Of a stretch of 47,809 bases of DNA, positions 17,937 through 26,987 are shown in pieces. Each line of letters begins with the position of its first letter. Position 1 is the stretch's first letter. Both the position numbers and the translations under genes were made by a program. The notes below the pieces were generated by a model. The model was not told where the DNA came from. It did not search any database and saw only the letters and a list, made by a program, of their open reading frames with translations. The DNA lies in assembly GCF_013139515.1 (NCBI RefSeq), contig NZ_WTAR01000064.1, forward strand, positions 1-47,809. The letters run 5' to 3'. Origin of the DNA: Lutibacter sp. Its GTDB lineage: Bacteria; Bacteroidota; Bacteroidia; Flavobacteriales; Flavobacteriaceae.

Positions 17937-17952
17937 AAGGTCTAGATGTTTT
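17910..17952 (-). terminator. Strong hairpin terminator upstream of the HU-like gene
   Basis: A perfect 18-bp stem (17913-17930 with 17935-17952, loop TACA) containing TCTAGA, ending in seven T on the minus strand. It fits as the terminator for leftward transcription from the M4 protease gene through the remnant at 18041-18307. It would insulate the HU-like gene. Confidence 0.7.
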
Positions 17953-18040
17953 AATAGAAGCGTCTAGATATTATTGTTTAATCACTTATTAATATATAAA
18001 AACCAAACTATAAGCCTACTTTAGTAAACACCAATCAGTT

Positions 18041-18307
18041 TTAAATGTCCAATACTTGTCCATTTTTTACAACTACGTTCCATGAGTTTGTTATAGATAC
18101 TTCAATAGCTTGTAAAAAGCTTGTTTCTGAAACTACAGCTGTTGATGGAGCAACTAATTCTGGTGCAAAAGGAATATGTTTAGTCGCTCCCTCTTCATCG
18201 TAAAAATTCATTCACCTTGAGTAACTACTTGAAACGTTCTCATAACAGTTGCTTTTACACGCCAGTAATAAGCTCCATTTTCTTCTCTTCTTAGTGTTTT
18301 ATTATTT
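18041..18307 (-). pseudogene. Degraded 3' remnant of an unrecognised gene
   Basis: Directly after the M4 protease stop, the minus strand reads NGAYYWRVKATVMRTFQVV and TQGE then TGA (18210-18208). In another frame, overlapping that stop as ATGA, a 56-codon stretch (18211-18041) begins MNFYDEEGATKHIPFAPEL, continues VVSETSFLQAIEVSI and ends NGQVLDI. The first part lacks a start codon because a stop occurs at 18310-18308. The composition looks protein-like, so this is probably the end of a frameshifted, 5'-truncated gene. It could instead be a tiny two-frame gene. YYWRV is common in fibronectin-type domains but this is weak. Confidence 0.5.
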
Positions 18308-21300
18308 TAAGTATTATTGGACTTTCTAATTTTACTTTTGCAATATACAATCCTGTTGGTTGATTTTCAAGTGTTAACTGTACATTACCATAAGTAATTG
18401 GATATGTTCTTGTTGAAATTAACTGTGAATGTATCGTATACAGTTCAATCACTACTTCTTTTTGTGAAACCGGTAAAGCAATATCGAATATCCCATTGGT
18501 TGGGTTTGGATAGGCAACTATTTCATCTAATAACTCAATCGTTTTTGAGAACGTACCTTCACAAGATTTTGCTGTTTTAACTTCAATCAAATCACCGTGT
18601 TTCACATCAACATTAAACACTGGAGAGCTCGTTTTAAAACTTTCTTCTCCGTTTACATAAATTGTATAGGGTGCAGTTCCCATTTTAATTTCTATTTCAG
18701 CTTTGCTAAAGTTAACTGTTGCATCAGCAACTACTTGTTCACCTTCTATAACCTCTACATCAAAACATTGTACAAATGTTTGACCCGTAACCGAAATACA
18801 TAAATTATATATTCCAGGTTCTAAAGTATCAACTTTAAAATCATCATTTTTGGTAAATGATTCAGAAGGAATTCCATTAATCGTAGTGGTATATGTGTAA
18901 TCTTCTATTGCTGAAATTAATATTTGTCCGTTACCTTCATCTGGACACGTTTCACTAATAACTTCAACATTAAAATTATTTGAAACTAATGCGAAACATC
19001 CTGTTGTATCTACAGGTGTTCCTGCAGGTGTCCCAGGACATAAATCATCTAGATTATCAACGCCGTCATTATCTGTATCTCCATTTGGTGTTGAATCACA
19101 TACATCACCTACACCATCGCCATCAGCATCTGCTTGGTCATTGTTTACAGTATCAATACAGTTATCACAACCATCAGGAATTCCATCACCATCAGTATCA
19201 ATAGAGTCATCGTTACCTGGACAAATATCACAACCATCAGGAACACCATCGCCATCAGTATCTACTGTATCATCAGAACCTGGACAGATATCACAAACAT
19301 CACCTACACCATCGCCATCAGCATCTGCTTGATCATTGTTTACAGTATCAATACAGTTATCACAACCATCAGGAATTCCATCACCATCAGTATCAATAGA
19401 ATCATCGTTACCTGGACAAATATCACAACCATCAGGAACACCATCGCCATCAGCATCTACTGTATCATCAGAGCCTGGACAAATATCACATCCGTCAGGA
19501 ACACCATCTCCATCGGTATCAATTGAATCATTTGAACCTTCACAAAGATCACAAGCATCTCCTATTCCATCAAAATCAGAATCTGTTTGATCTGCATTTG
19601 CTGTATCTGGACAATTATCACACACATCACCAACTCCATCACCGTCAGTATCTGCTTGATCTGCGTTTGGTGTTGAAGCGCAATTATCACATACATCACC
19701 AATCCCATCTCCATCAACATCTTCTTGACCAGGATTTGCAGTTTCTGGACAATTATCAACATCGTTTAAAACTCCATCACCATCATCGTCTAATTGTGAA
19801 TCACTACATCCATCTGCATCTACAGCTTCTCCTGTTGGAGTTGCAGCACATAAATCTAAACTGTTTTGAACTCCATCACCATCATCGTCAGCTAAAACTC
19901 CTAGTTCTTCAATAACAAAATCATCAATTACTACACCTTCATCTGTAACGCTTGCATCTGAATGAAAAACAAATCTAAAAATTATATTTGGTTCATTTTT
20001 AAAACTACTTAAATCATAACTAAATTCAGAAAAAGCAGTATTAGTCCCTGTCCATTGACCCCCAGGGCAGTTCTGACAATCGCTAGAAATTTCACCGCTT
20101 TCAAAAATTCGATTACTATTGTACCAATTTGGATCTGTAGAACTTCCCAATAACGACCAATTTACAGCATCTGTAGAATACTCAACATAAATAATGTCAA
20201 AATTTTCTTGAAGTTGAAATGCCATATTAAATTTCATTTTCGGGCTTGTAAACGCTGTTAAATCATAACATGGAGAAATTAAATAAGCTTTTGTCTCATT
20301 TGGATAATCTACAGTTTTTTTAGTTACATATGCATTTTCACCTGAAGTTACTGTATTAAGATTGGTTTTATCTGGACTAGAAATAAGCCACAAATTACTT
20401 CCTTCTCCTTCATTATAAGTTAACCAATAATCAACAAGAAAATTATCAAATGTATTGACTTCAGTAGGAGTACCATCACTTCTATTAACTCTAAATGGGC
20501 TTGTTATAGTATTGTTAGATACATCTCCATCTCCAGCAACTACAGCTTCTACATCTAAAGTATATGTTTTAATTGTTACTTCACTTATTGCTGGTAACGT
20601 TATTTCTGCTTCTTCATTGATATTTAAAGTTCCATTCCAATTAAAAGGTGTTTGTGAAATGCCATCAATTGAATAATTGATTTGAATTGTATTTATTACA
20701 TTCGTAGCACCTGAATTACGAACTAAAATTTTTGGAATAACATCACCTCCACAAGTAATATCAACTAATTCTGTAAACTCAACTAAATTTATATCAGTAT
20801 CAAAAGGAATAAACTTATCACCAACATTTACTGCATAAAAAGCATCTTGGGTTGCTTGTCTTTCAATACTATTACTTCCATACAAACTTGCAGCAACTTC
20901 AATAGCTCCGTTTCTAGCATCAATAAATGTAGAATTTGGGGATAAATAGTCTCTTAATGTTAAGTAAGCTATTTCTTGAGCTTTTGTCATACCAATTCCT
21001 GTAACATTATATATATCTCCTGCATCATTGGTGCCTGCTTTACCAGCAACTAAAATATAAAACCAATGATTTAATACACCACTGTTGCTATGAACCCCAC
21101 AGTAATCATTAGAACTACTTGGAATGCAATTACTTGTAGCATCTGTATAATTTGTACCATTGTATGTGTCAGGATCTCCTTTACTTTTAGGGTCACTCAT
21201 TGAACGCAAATAACCTCCTGGCCAAAATTCTTCTGCTAGCAACCATGTTTCAGCATTTGGGCTACTATCTGTACCTGTTCCTTTTGCAAAAAATTCGACA

Positions 21301-22535
21301 GCTGCTCCAAAAATATCTGAAAAACCTTCATTCATTGCTCCAGATTCTCTTGCGTAAACTAAATTTGCAGTCCAAGTAGTTACACCGTGAGCCATCTCAT
21401 GACTAACAATATCAATTGAAGTTAATGGATTTGGCGTACCATCTCCATATGACATCACTGAACCATTCCAAAAAGCATTAAAATAATCAGTTCCTACATG
21501 TACATAACTTCTCATTTCCATTCCGGCATCGTCAATACTATTTCTACCTAACATGTTCCAAAAATCATACACATTCATTGCTCCCCAATGTGCATCAAGT
21601 GCTGCATTATCTCTTGCTGCATTGTCAAATTCTGCAGAAGACCATACATTATCATCGTCAACAAAATCAACAGTTGTAAATTGGTAAGTACCATTAGTTG
21701 GTGAATTTTGAGCATTGTATGTGTGTACATTTCTTATATCATCATTCAATGTAAATGTTCCATCTAATTCTGCCCTAGCCTCAATAGATTGGCTTCCACT
21801 ATATCTTGTATCTGCTATTCCTGCAGACATTATTGCAGTAGTCATACTTTTATTAGAATTCGATTTTTTTAAAACATCATGAGTTGAATACTCATTATTC
21901 ACATGTTTAATTATTGGGTCATTAAACAAAAAACTTCCATTAAAAGCATTAATATACACATAGCCTCTACTTATTGGAACAGTTGCATACACATCAAATT
22001 TATACGCAAGTTTTAATATAGAATTCCCATTTTCTAACACTGGGAAAATGACTAATTCTCCTTCAGGTTTTTTATAATTATTTGTTTTTGACTGCTCTGT
22101 AGAATCCCATAAATATGTTTTTGCACTTATATGTGCAATCGCCTTATTTAAAGCAGTTGTAGGTGTTAAATTAGAAACTAAATTTAAATCCTTAGGATTG
22201 TACAATTCTCCGTTAATAGAGCTTACTTTACCATTTTTTAAATGAACAATCATGGTTCCATATTCAACCTTTATACCTTTATAATATTGTTGGTATTTTT
22301 TATGAATCCCTCCTTTTTTATCAGAATTAGATTGAAACTCAATAAAAGTAGTGTTATCATCTAGACCAAATTCAATTATGAATTTTTCTTTAGCTTCATT
22401 AATAGTATTAGAATCAACAAATCTCATCGATTTCTGATAACTTTTTGGCGTATTACTTTTAACCTGTCCAATGGCTGTATATGGAAGGCAAAATAAAACA
22501 ATTAGTATAAGTTGGTAGCGTAATTTTTTTTTCAT
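18291..22535 (-). CDS. Secreted M4 (thermolysin-like) metalloprotease with TSP3 repeats and T9SS sorting domain
   Basis: An extracellular zinc endopeptidase of 1414 residues. Order: signal peptide (ending TAIGQ, about 24), FTP/PepSY-type propeptide (about 50-220), and the M4 catalytic domain with HEMAH at 379-383 and the third zinc ligand Glu403 in NEGFSD. The M4 C-terminal domain follows to about 590 (GVHSNSGVLNHWFY holds the catalytic His region), then a CARDB-like segment (about 600-690) and a jelly-roll or MAM-like segment (about 700-890). Thrombospondin type 3 calcium-binding repeats (DxDGDGxxD, about 900-1170) include a 65-residue duplication. After a beta domain, the C-terminal T9SS type A signal starts AYPNPTNGIFDIALP. 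It is exported through the T9SS and either released or anchored. It has its own promoter and is monocistronic. Confidence 0.95.
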   Translation of the reverse strand: MKKKLRYQLILIVLFCLPYTAIGQVKSNTPKSYQKSMRFVDSNTINEAKEKFIIEFGLDDNTTFIEFQSNSDKKGGIHKKYQQYYKGIKVEYGTMIVHLKNGKVSSINGELYNPKDLNLVSNLTPTTALNKAIAHISAKTYLWDSTEQSKTNNYKKPEGELVIFPVLENGNSILKLAYKFDVYATVPISRGYVYINAFNGSFLFNDPIIKHVNNEYSTHDVLKKSNSNKSMTTAIMSAGIADTRYSGSQSIEARAELDGTFTLNDDIRNVHTYNAQNSPTNGTYQFTTVDFVDDDNVWSSAEFDNAARDNAALDAHWGAMNVYDFWNMLGRNSIDDAGMEMRSYVHVGTDYFNAFWNGSVMSYGDGTPNPLTSIDIVSHEMAHGVTTWTANLVYARESGAMNEGFSDIFGAAVEFFAKGTGTDSSPNAETWLLAEEFWPGGYLRSMSDPKSKGDPDTYNGTNYTDATSNCIPSSSNDYCGVHSNSGVLNHWFYILVAGKAGTNDAGDIYNVTGIGMTKAQEIAYLTLRDYLSPNSTFIDARNGAIEVAASLYGSNSIERQATQDAFYAVNVGDKFIPFDTDINLVEFTELVDITCGGDVIPKILVRNSGATNVINTIQINYSIDGISQTPFNWNGTLNINEEAEITLPAISEVTIKTYTLDVEAVVAGDGDVSNNTITSPFRVNRSDGTPTEVNTFDNFLVDYWLTYNEGEGSNLWLISSPDKTNLNTVTSGENAYVTKKTVDYPNETKAYLISPCYDLTAFTSPKMKFNMAFQLQENFDIIYVEYSTDAVNWSLLGSSTDPNWYNSNRIFESGEISSDCQNCPGGQWTGTNTAFSEFSYDLSSFKNEPNIIFRFVFHSDASVTDEGVVIDDFVIEELGVLADDDGDGVQNSLDLCAATPTGEAVDADGCSDSQLDDDGDGVLNDVDNCPETANPGQEDVDGDGIGDVCDNCASTPNADQADTDGDGVGDVCDNCPDTANADQTDSDFDGIGDACDLCEGSNDSIDTDGDGVPDGCDICPGSDDTVDADGDGVPDGCDICPGNDDSIDTDGDGIPDGCDNCIDTVNNDQADADGDGVGDVCDICPGSDDTVDTDGDGVPDGCDICPGNDDSIDTDGDGIPDGCDNCIDTVNNDQADADGDGVGDVCDSTPNGDTDNDGVDNLDDLCPGTPAGTPVDTTGCFALVSNNFNVEVISETCPDEGNGQILISAIEDYTYTTTINGIPSESFTKNDDFKVDTLEPGIYNLCISVTGQTFVQCFDVEVIEGEQVVADATVNFSKAEIEIKMGTAPYTIYVNGEESFKTSSPVFNVDVKHGDLIEVKTAKSCEGTFSKTIELLDEIVAYPNPTNGIFDIALPVSQKEVVIELYTIHSQLISTRTYPITYGNVQLTLENQPTGLYIAKVKLESPIILKIIKH
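19102..19491 (-). repeat. 195-bp tandem duplication inside the protease TSP3 region
   Basis: 19102-19296 and 19297-19491 match at about 189 of 195 positions, encoding two 65-residue blocks (each with CPGSDDTVD, CPGNDDSIDTDGDGIPDG and CIDTVNNDQADADGDG). The length is a multiple of three, so the frame is kept. The high identity suggests a recent unequal recombination. Confidence 0.9.
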
Positions 22536-22604
22536 TATATATCCTTTATAATCTGTTTTTTAAGTAAATAACTACAAAAACAATAGTGTATTTTATAGTA
22601 CTAG

Positions 22605-22636
22605 CAAACTTAAACAAAAAGTTAATGTACTACAAA
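22605..22636 (-). promoter_or_regulatory. Promoter of the M4 protease gene
   Basis: On the minus strand TTTG (22636 to 22633) is followed after 20 nt by TAAGTTTG (22612 to 22605), matching the Bacteroidota consensus at all defined bases. The predicted leader is about 60 nt. Confidence 0.7.
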
Positions 22637-22777
22637 CAATTTAAGCCAACTATTTAATTAAATATATGCATTTAACTATTTCCATGGTTTTTTTTATAAT
22701 TTTCAAAGTTCTATTACTTTTAAAGTGTTCCTGAAAATTTTAATTCATGCAACAAGAATCGTACCACACAAAAACCC

Positions 22778-22785
22778 TACATTTG
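22778..22785 (+). promoter_or_regulatory. TAnnTTTG box abutting the rlmB start codon
   Basis: TACATTTG ends four bases before the ATG at 22790. If this is the -7 box, transcription starts at or next to the start codon and the mRNA is leaderless. No convincing TTG lies 19-20 nt further upstream. Confidence 0.4.
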
Positions 22786-22789
22786 CACC

Positions 22790-23536
22790 ATGGAAAACGA
22801 GGTTTCAAAAATATTTGGTATTAGAGCTGTTATAGAAGCTATAAATTCAGGAAAAACAATTAGTAAAGTTTATTTACAGAAAGATTTAAGTGGTCACTTA
22901 TTTTCTGAATTAAATTCATTGATTAAAAAGCATAATATTGCAACAAGCCATGTTCCAATTGAAAAATTAAACAGATTATCAAAAAACAGTAACCATCAAG
23001 GTGTTGCTGCTCAAATATCTCCTATTGAATTTGCCGATTTAGACACGCTAATTACAACGACTTTAGAACATAAAAAAACACCTTTATTTTTACTATTAGA
23101 CCAAGTGTCTGATGTTCGTAATTTTGGCGCTATGATTAGAACTGCTGAATGTACTGGTGTTGATGGAATTGTAATTCAAAAACAAGGAAACGCTCCTGTG
23201 AGCGCTGATACCGTAAAAACATCAGCCGGTGCTGCTTTTAAAATTCCAATTTGTAAAGTAGATCATTTAAAAGATGCTATTTTTCAATTTCAGGCTGCAG
23301 ATATTCAACTAGTGGCTGCTACTGAAAAAACAGAGGACTTAATTTACGATATAGATTTAACGTTACCAACGGCCATTGTTATGGGCTCGGAAGATAGAGG
23401 TATTAACCCTTCAATTTTAAAAGTTGTAACTCATAAAGCGAAGCTTCCATTATTGGGTGAAATTGCATCATTAAACGTTTCTGTAGCATGTGGAGCATTT
23501 TTATATGAAGCAACCAGACAACGAATAAAGGGTTGA
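22790..23536 (+). CDS. rlmB: 23S rRNA (guanosine-2'-O-)-methyltransferase RlmB (SpoU/TrmH family)
   Basis: It methylates the ribose of a guanosine in domain V of 23S rRNA (G2251 in E. coli numbering) using S-adenosylmethionine. The 248-residue length is normal. The N-terminal L30e-like substrate-binding domain (about 8-85) holds IFGIRAVIEAI and NHQGVAA. The SPOUT domain shows motif 1 (DQVSDVRNFGAMIRTAE, about 103-119), motif 2 (IVMGSEDRGI, about 195-204) and motif 3 (LNVSVACGAFLYE, about 228-240), which form the knotted cofactor site. Other TrmH-type rRNA or tRNA methyltransferases are possible, but the length and the N-terminal domain favour RlmB. Confidence 0.88.
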   Translation: MENEVSKIFGIRAVIEAINSGKTISKVYLQKDLSGHLFSELNSLIKKHNIATSHVPIEKLNRLSKNSNHQGVAAQISPIEFADLDTLITTTLEHKKTPLFLLLDQVSDVRNFGAMIRTAECTGVDGIVIQKQGNAPVSADTVKTSAGAAFKIPICKVDHLKDAIFQFQAADIQLVAATEKTEDLIYDIDLTLPTAIVMGSEDRGINPSILKVVTHKAKLPLLGEIASLNVSVACGAFLYEATRQRIKG

Positions 23537-23953
23537 TGGGTTAGGTTTCTGAAATCAGTTATCGGTTAGAATAGCAACTTAAATATAGTATTCTTGTAAA
23601 AAAATTGACGTTTCTAATTTAATATGTTATTTAAAATAAGATTAACACTTAGCGATTTTGTAAAATCGCCAAGAGATATTTGAAAAAGTCTTGATATTAT
23701 CTAGAAAAGTTGTACAATTATTTAGCGGAAAATAGTAGTATATTTTTATAAATAATGTAGTATAATATAAAGAAAATTGTACAATTTTTAGAAAGATGCT
23801 AGAAACTCTTTATTTAGAGATTCGTTTTAACTAATTGTATAAAAATACTAAACCAGCAACTAAACATACTCGTTCTAGCTATTTTTTTATCAACAATTAT
23901 CTATTTGCATATCAAAAAAGATGAATTCCTAAAATTAACTTAAAAGAGTTAGT
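23537..23953. other. Gene-free interval between convergent rlmB and rhomboid genes
   Basis: No coding frame or RNA gene is apparent in these 417 bp. The interval holds a small hairpin (GCGATTTT/AAAATCGC at 23652-23669, no T tract) and two copies of the palindrome TTGTACAA (23710-23717 and 23777-23784), 67 bp apart. I see no obvious terminator for rlmB. Confidence 0.5.
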
Positions 23954-24622
23954 CTATTCATTTTCTTCTTCTACAACAGGTTCGGGTGGACTAAAATTAC
24001 CTTCCTCATCAAATAACATTTCAAACTCTTCATTTTTAGTGAAGATAAATTTTTGAGGTAACGGCCCTTTTCTTCTGTATAAAAAAGCTAGCATAAAACC
24101 CGTTACAAAGCCCGATAAATGCCCTTCCCAAGAAATTCGTTCTTCCGTTGGAAAAATATACCAAACCATACTTCCATATAAAAAAACTACTGCCAAAGAA
24201 AGTGCTATTAACCTATAATACTTTCTAAATATACCGCTAAAAAAAACAAAACTAACCAATAAATATATAATACCACTTGCTCCAATATGGTATGATGGTC
24301 TTCCTATAATCCAGGTTAAAAGTCCTGTGGTTAGCAAACCAATAAAAAGCACCTTATTGGCAATCTTTTGGTAGAAATAATACAAACAACCTAACATGAC
24401 CGCTAATGGAATGGAATTATTAAATAAGTGTGTTGCATCACTGTGAATAAAAGGTGATAAAATAACACCTCTTAGTCCAAGTATTGATTTTGGGTAAATA
24501 CCGTAATTATTAAAATTTAAACCCAACTTAATTTCAACAAAATAGATAACCCAAATTAAAATGATAGTGACTAATGGAATACCAATAACATTAGATTTGT
24601 ATGTAAAATTAGTTTCGCTCAT
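23954..24622 (-). CDS. Rhomboid family intramembrane serine protease
   Basis: A six-helix membrane protease of 222 residues that cleaves transmembrane helices. Visible family marks are the HxxxxHLFNN motif (60-69, in SPFIHSDATHLFNN), the catalytic serine in GASG (Ser116) and the catalytic histidine in the helix WEGHLSGFVTG (His168), giving a Ser-His dyad. The first helix spans about 14-31. The acidic C-terminal tail (EEEGNFSPPEPVVEEENE-like, from about 205) is cytoplasmic. A TAnnTTTG match (TATATTTG, 24655 to 24648 on the minus strand) lies upstream. It is convergent with rlmB and divergent from rarA. The substrate is unknown. Confidence 0.9.
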   Translation of the reverse strand: MSETNFTYKSNVIGIPLVTIILIWVIYFVEIKLGLNFNNYGIYPKSILGLRGVILSPFIHSDATHLFNNSIPLAVMLGCLYYFYQKIANKVLFIGLLTTGLLTWIIGRPSYHIGASGIIYLLVSFVFFSGIFRKYYRLIALSLAVVFLYGSMVWYIFPTEERISWEGHLSGFVTGFMLAFLYRRKGPLPQKFIFTKNEEFEMLFDEEGNFSPPEPVVEEENE

Positions 24623-24743
24623 TATTTAAAGTATACATATACTATTTCAAATATAAGTCCAAATTATTAGTTTGTGAAATATTGTCAGAAAACAAAGCAA
24701 CAACAATTAAAATAGCTTCTAAATTATTTCTTATTTTTACACT

Positions 24744-26018
24744 ATGAATGAACCTTTGGCAGAACGTATTAGACCAAAAAATTTAGATGATTATATTAGT
24801 CAGCAACATTTAGTTGGTAAAAATGGCGCTTTAACACAGCATATTAAACGCGGTGTAATTCCTTCATTAATTTTATGGGGACCTCCAGGTATTGGAAAAA
24901 CCACATTAGCCACAATTATAGCCGAAGAATCTAAACGTCCTTTTTATACATTAAGTGCCATAAATTCAGGTGTTAAAGATATTCGTGACATTATAAACAA
25001 AGCAAAACAAAGTGGTGGTTTGTTTACCAGTAAAAATCCAATATTATTTATTGATGAAATACACAGATTTAGTAAATCTCAACAAGATTCACTATTAGGA
25101 GCTGTTGAAAAAGGTTGGGTTACTTTAATTGGCGCAACTACTGAAAATCCTAGTTTTGAAGTAATACCTGCCCTCCTATCTCGTTGCCAAGTATATATTT
25201 TAAATTCATTTAATAAAGCAGATTTAGAAGCATTGTTAGAACGTGCTTTAAAAACAGATAGTATTGTTTCAAAAAAGAATGTAATTATAAAAGAAACTGA
25301 AGCATTGTTACGTATTTCAGGTGGAGATGCACGGAAATTGTTAAATATTTTTGAATTGGTGGTAAATTCAGAAGATGAACCTATAACAATTACCAATGAT
25401 TTGGTGCTTTCTAAAGTTCAAAAGAATACTGTTTTATACGATAAAACTGGCGAACAACATTATGATATTGTTTCAGCTTTCATAAAATCTATACGAGGAA
25501 GCGATCCTAACGGAGCTGTTTATTGGCTGGCAAGAATGATTGAAGGTGGTGAAGATGTAAAGTTTATTGCTAGAAGGTTGCTAATTTTAGCTTCAGAAGA
25601 TATTGGCAATGCAAACCCAACAGCGCTAATTTTAGCTAATAATACCTTTCAGGCTGTTACTACTATTGGATTTCCAGAATCACGCATTATATTAAGTCAA
25701 TGTGCTGTGTATTTAGCAAGTTCACCTAAAAGTAATGCTTCTTATGAAGCTATTGGTAAAGCACAAGCATTGGTAAAAGAAACAGGCGATTTATCTGTAC
25801 CTCTACATTTAAGAAATGCACCAACAAAATTAATGAAAGAATTAGATTACGGAAAAAACTACAAATATGCCCATAGTTATTCTACTAACTTTGCTACAGA
25901 AGAATTTTTACCTTCAGAAATTGAAAACACCAAATTTTATGAGCCGGGAAATAATACAAGAGAAAATTCATTCAGAGAATTTCTAAAAAAACTATGGAAA
26001 AACAAGTATAATTATTGA
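24744..26018 (+). CDS. rarA: Replication-associated recombination protein A (AAA+ ATPase, RarA/MgsA)
   Basis: A clamp-loader-like AAA+ ATPase that acts at stalled replication forks. The 424 residues are typical. Walker A is GPPGIGKTT (46-54), Walker B ILFIDEIHRF (100-109), sensor 1 lies in IGATTENPSF (about 128-137) and sensor 2 in GDARKLLN (about 194-201). The C-terminal tetramerisation region contains DPNGAVYWLARMIEGGED and ILASEDIGNA. A TATTTTTA box (24732-24739) ends four bases before the ATG, so the transcript may have almost no leader. It is convergent with the gene ending at 26053, with a gap of 34 nt. Confidence 0.95.
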   Translation: MNEPLAERIRPKNLDDYISQQHLVGKNGALTQHIKRGVIPSLILWGPPGIGKTTLATIIAEESKRPFYTLSAINSGVKDIRDIINKAKQSGGLFTSKNPILFIDEIHRFSKSQQDSLLGAVEKGWVTLIGATTENPSFEVIPALLSRCQVYILNSFNKADLEALLERALKTDSIVSKKNVIIKETEALLRISGGDARKLLNIFELVVNSEDEPITITNDLVLSKVQKNTVLYDKTGEQHYDIVSAFIKSIRGSDPNGAVYWLARMIEGGEDVKFIARRLLILASEDIGNANPTALILANNTFQAVTTIGFPESRIILSQCAVYLASSPKSNASYEAIGKAQALVKETGDLSVPLHLRNAPTKLMKELDYGKNYKYAHSYSTNFATEEFLPSEIENTKFYEPGNNTRENSFREFLKKLWKNKYNY

Positions 26019-26052
26019 TTGATTTATCGTCTTAAAATCATCACTAATTTAC

Positions 26053-26940
26053 TTAATTATGTACTCTATCATATATTTTGGAACCTGAATTCGTGTCAAC
26101 TTTTAAATTTCCCTCATTATTAATTTCTACTAACTGAGGTTGTTTCGTTGTTACCCATTTTATAATATAAATTGTAGGTTTTGAAGTTTTGTAAATTGTT
26201 GCAAGTTCAAAATTTTCATCACCACTAACCACTTTAAACTCATTACCATTTTTTGAAATTGTACTTATTCCCCATTTTTCAAAGTTAAAGGTTCCTTCAA
26301 TAGTTTTAGGGCTAATTTTAACTGGTTTTACAATTTGGTTTGGGTTTTTAATTACAGAAACTTCTTGTTTCACTTCAGCAACATTTTCTTTAACAACAGG
26401 TTGAATTTCTACTTCTTTAACAGTTATAGCCTTTTCAACTTTTTTAATTGGTACTTCTTTTGGTTCTTCAACAACTACTTTTTCTACAACGGTATTTTCA
26501 CTTTTGGCTTTATAAGCATAATTGAGTTCTTCAAGCTCAACAAACGTTGAACGAATTGCTTCATAATAAGCTTTTTTATAGACCTTTTCTTTAGATACAC
26601 CTTCTTTTGTTGTAAAGATTAAATGATTTTTACAATCATATAAATCTATATTCATTTTAGTTTTTAAAAAACTTGGATTGTTATTTAATTTTACTTTTAA
26701 AGCTAAACAACTATTCATAGCTAAATCTTCTGGATATTGATCATCGGTAAATAAAACTGTATAACCTGCTTTTTCAAATAAAAACTTAGTAAGTGAATTT
26801 AGTTGGTGTTGATCTACAGATTTTTGAAATTCAAATTGTTTTGGCACTAAAATATATTTATATGAATTAATGCTATTTTGAGCAATTAGTATTGAACAAA
26901 AAAATAGGAAGAAAAAAGATATTGAAATTGATTTATTCAT
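26053..26940 (-). CDS. Exported protein of unknown function with Val/Glu/Lys-rich linker
   Basis: The family is not recognised. The 295-residue product has a signal peptide ending LIAQN (about 20). Residues about 25-135 are a compact domain (YKYILVPKQFEFQ; LFEKAGYTVLFTDDQYPEDL; YKKAYYEAIRSTFVELEEL). That arrangement is reminiscent of periplasmic domains that combine a sheet with C-terminal helices, but no name can be given. A repetitive linker rich in Val, Glu and Lys (about 145-205) is followed by a C-terminal domain of about 80 residues starting IEGTFNFEKWGISTIS. It is the last gene of a leftward operon, 47 nt after the DUF5723 gene. Confidence 0.6.
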   Translation of the reverse strand: MNKSISISFFFLFFCSILIAQNSINSYKYILVPKQFEFQKSVDQHQLNSLTKFLFEKAGYTVLFTDDQYPEDLAMNSCLALKVKLNNNPSFLKTKMNIDLYDCKNHLIFTTKEGVSKEKVYKKAYYEAIRSTFVELEELNYAYKAKSENTVVEKVVVEEPKEVPIKKVEKAITVKEVEIQPVVKENVAEVKQEVSVIKNPNQIVKPVKISPKTIEGTFNFEKWGISTISKNGNEFKVVSGDENFELATIYKTSKPTIYIIKWVTTKQPQLVEINNEGNLKVDTNSGSKIYDRVHN

Positions 26941-26987
26941 AATGATGTATGCTATTAAATTATACTATGTTGGTAATTGTAAATGTA

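Noticed and set aside
19102-19491. Possible CRISPR-like array
   Set aside because: The repeats are contiguous, in frame, and encode calcium-binding motifs; there are no unique spacers and no cas genes.
19134-19915. Several open frames on the plus strand rich in Ser, Thr, Ile or His/Leu
   Set aside because: They are antisense shadows of the repeated Asp/Gly codons of the protease TSP3 region, which keep all frames open.
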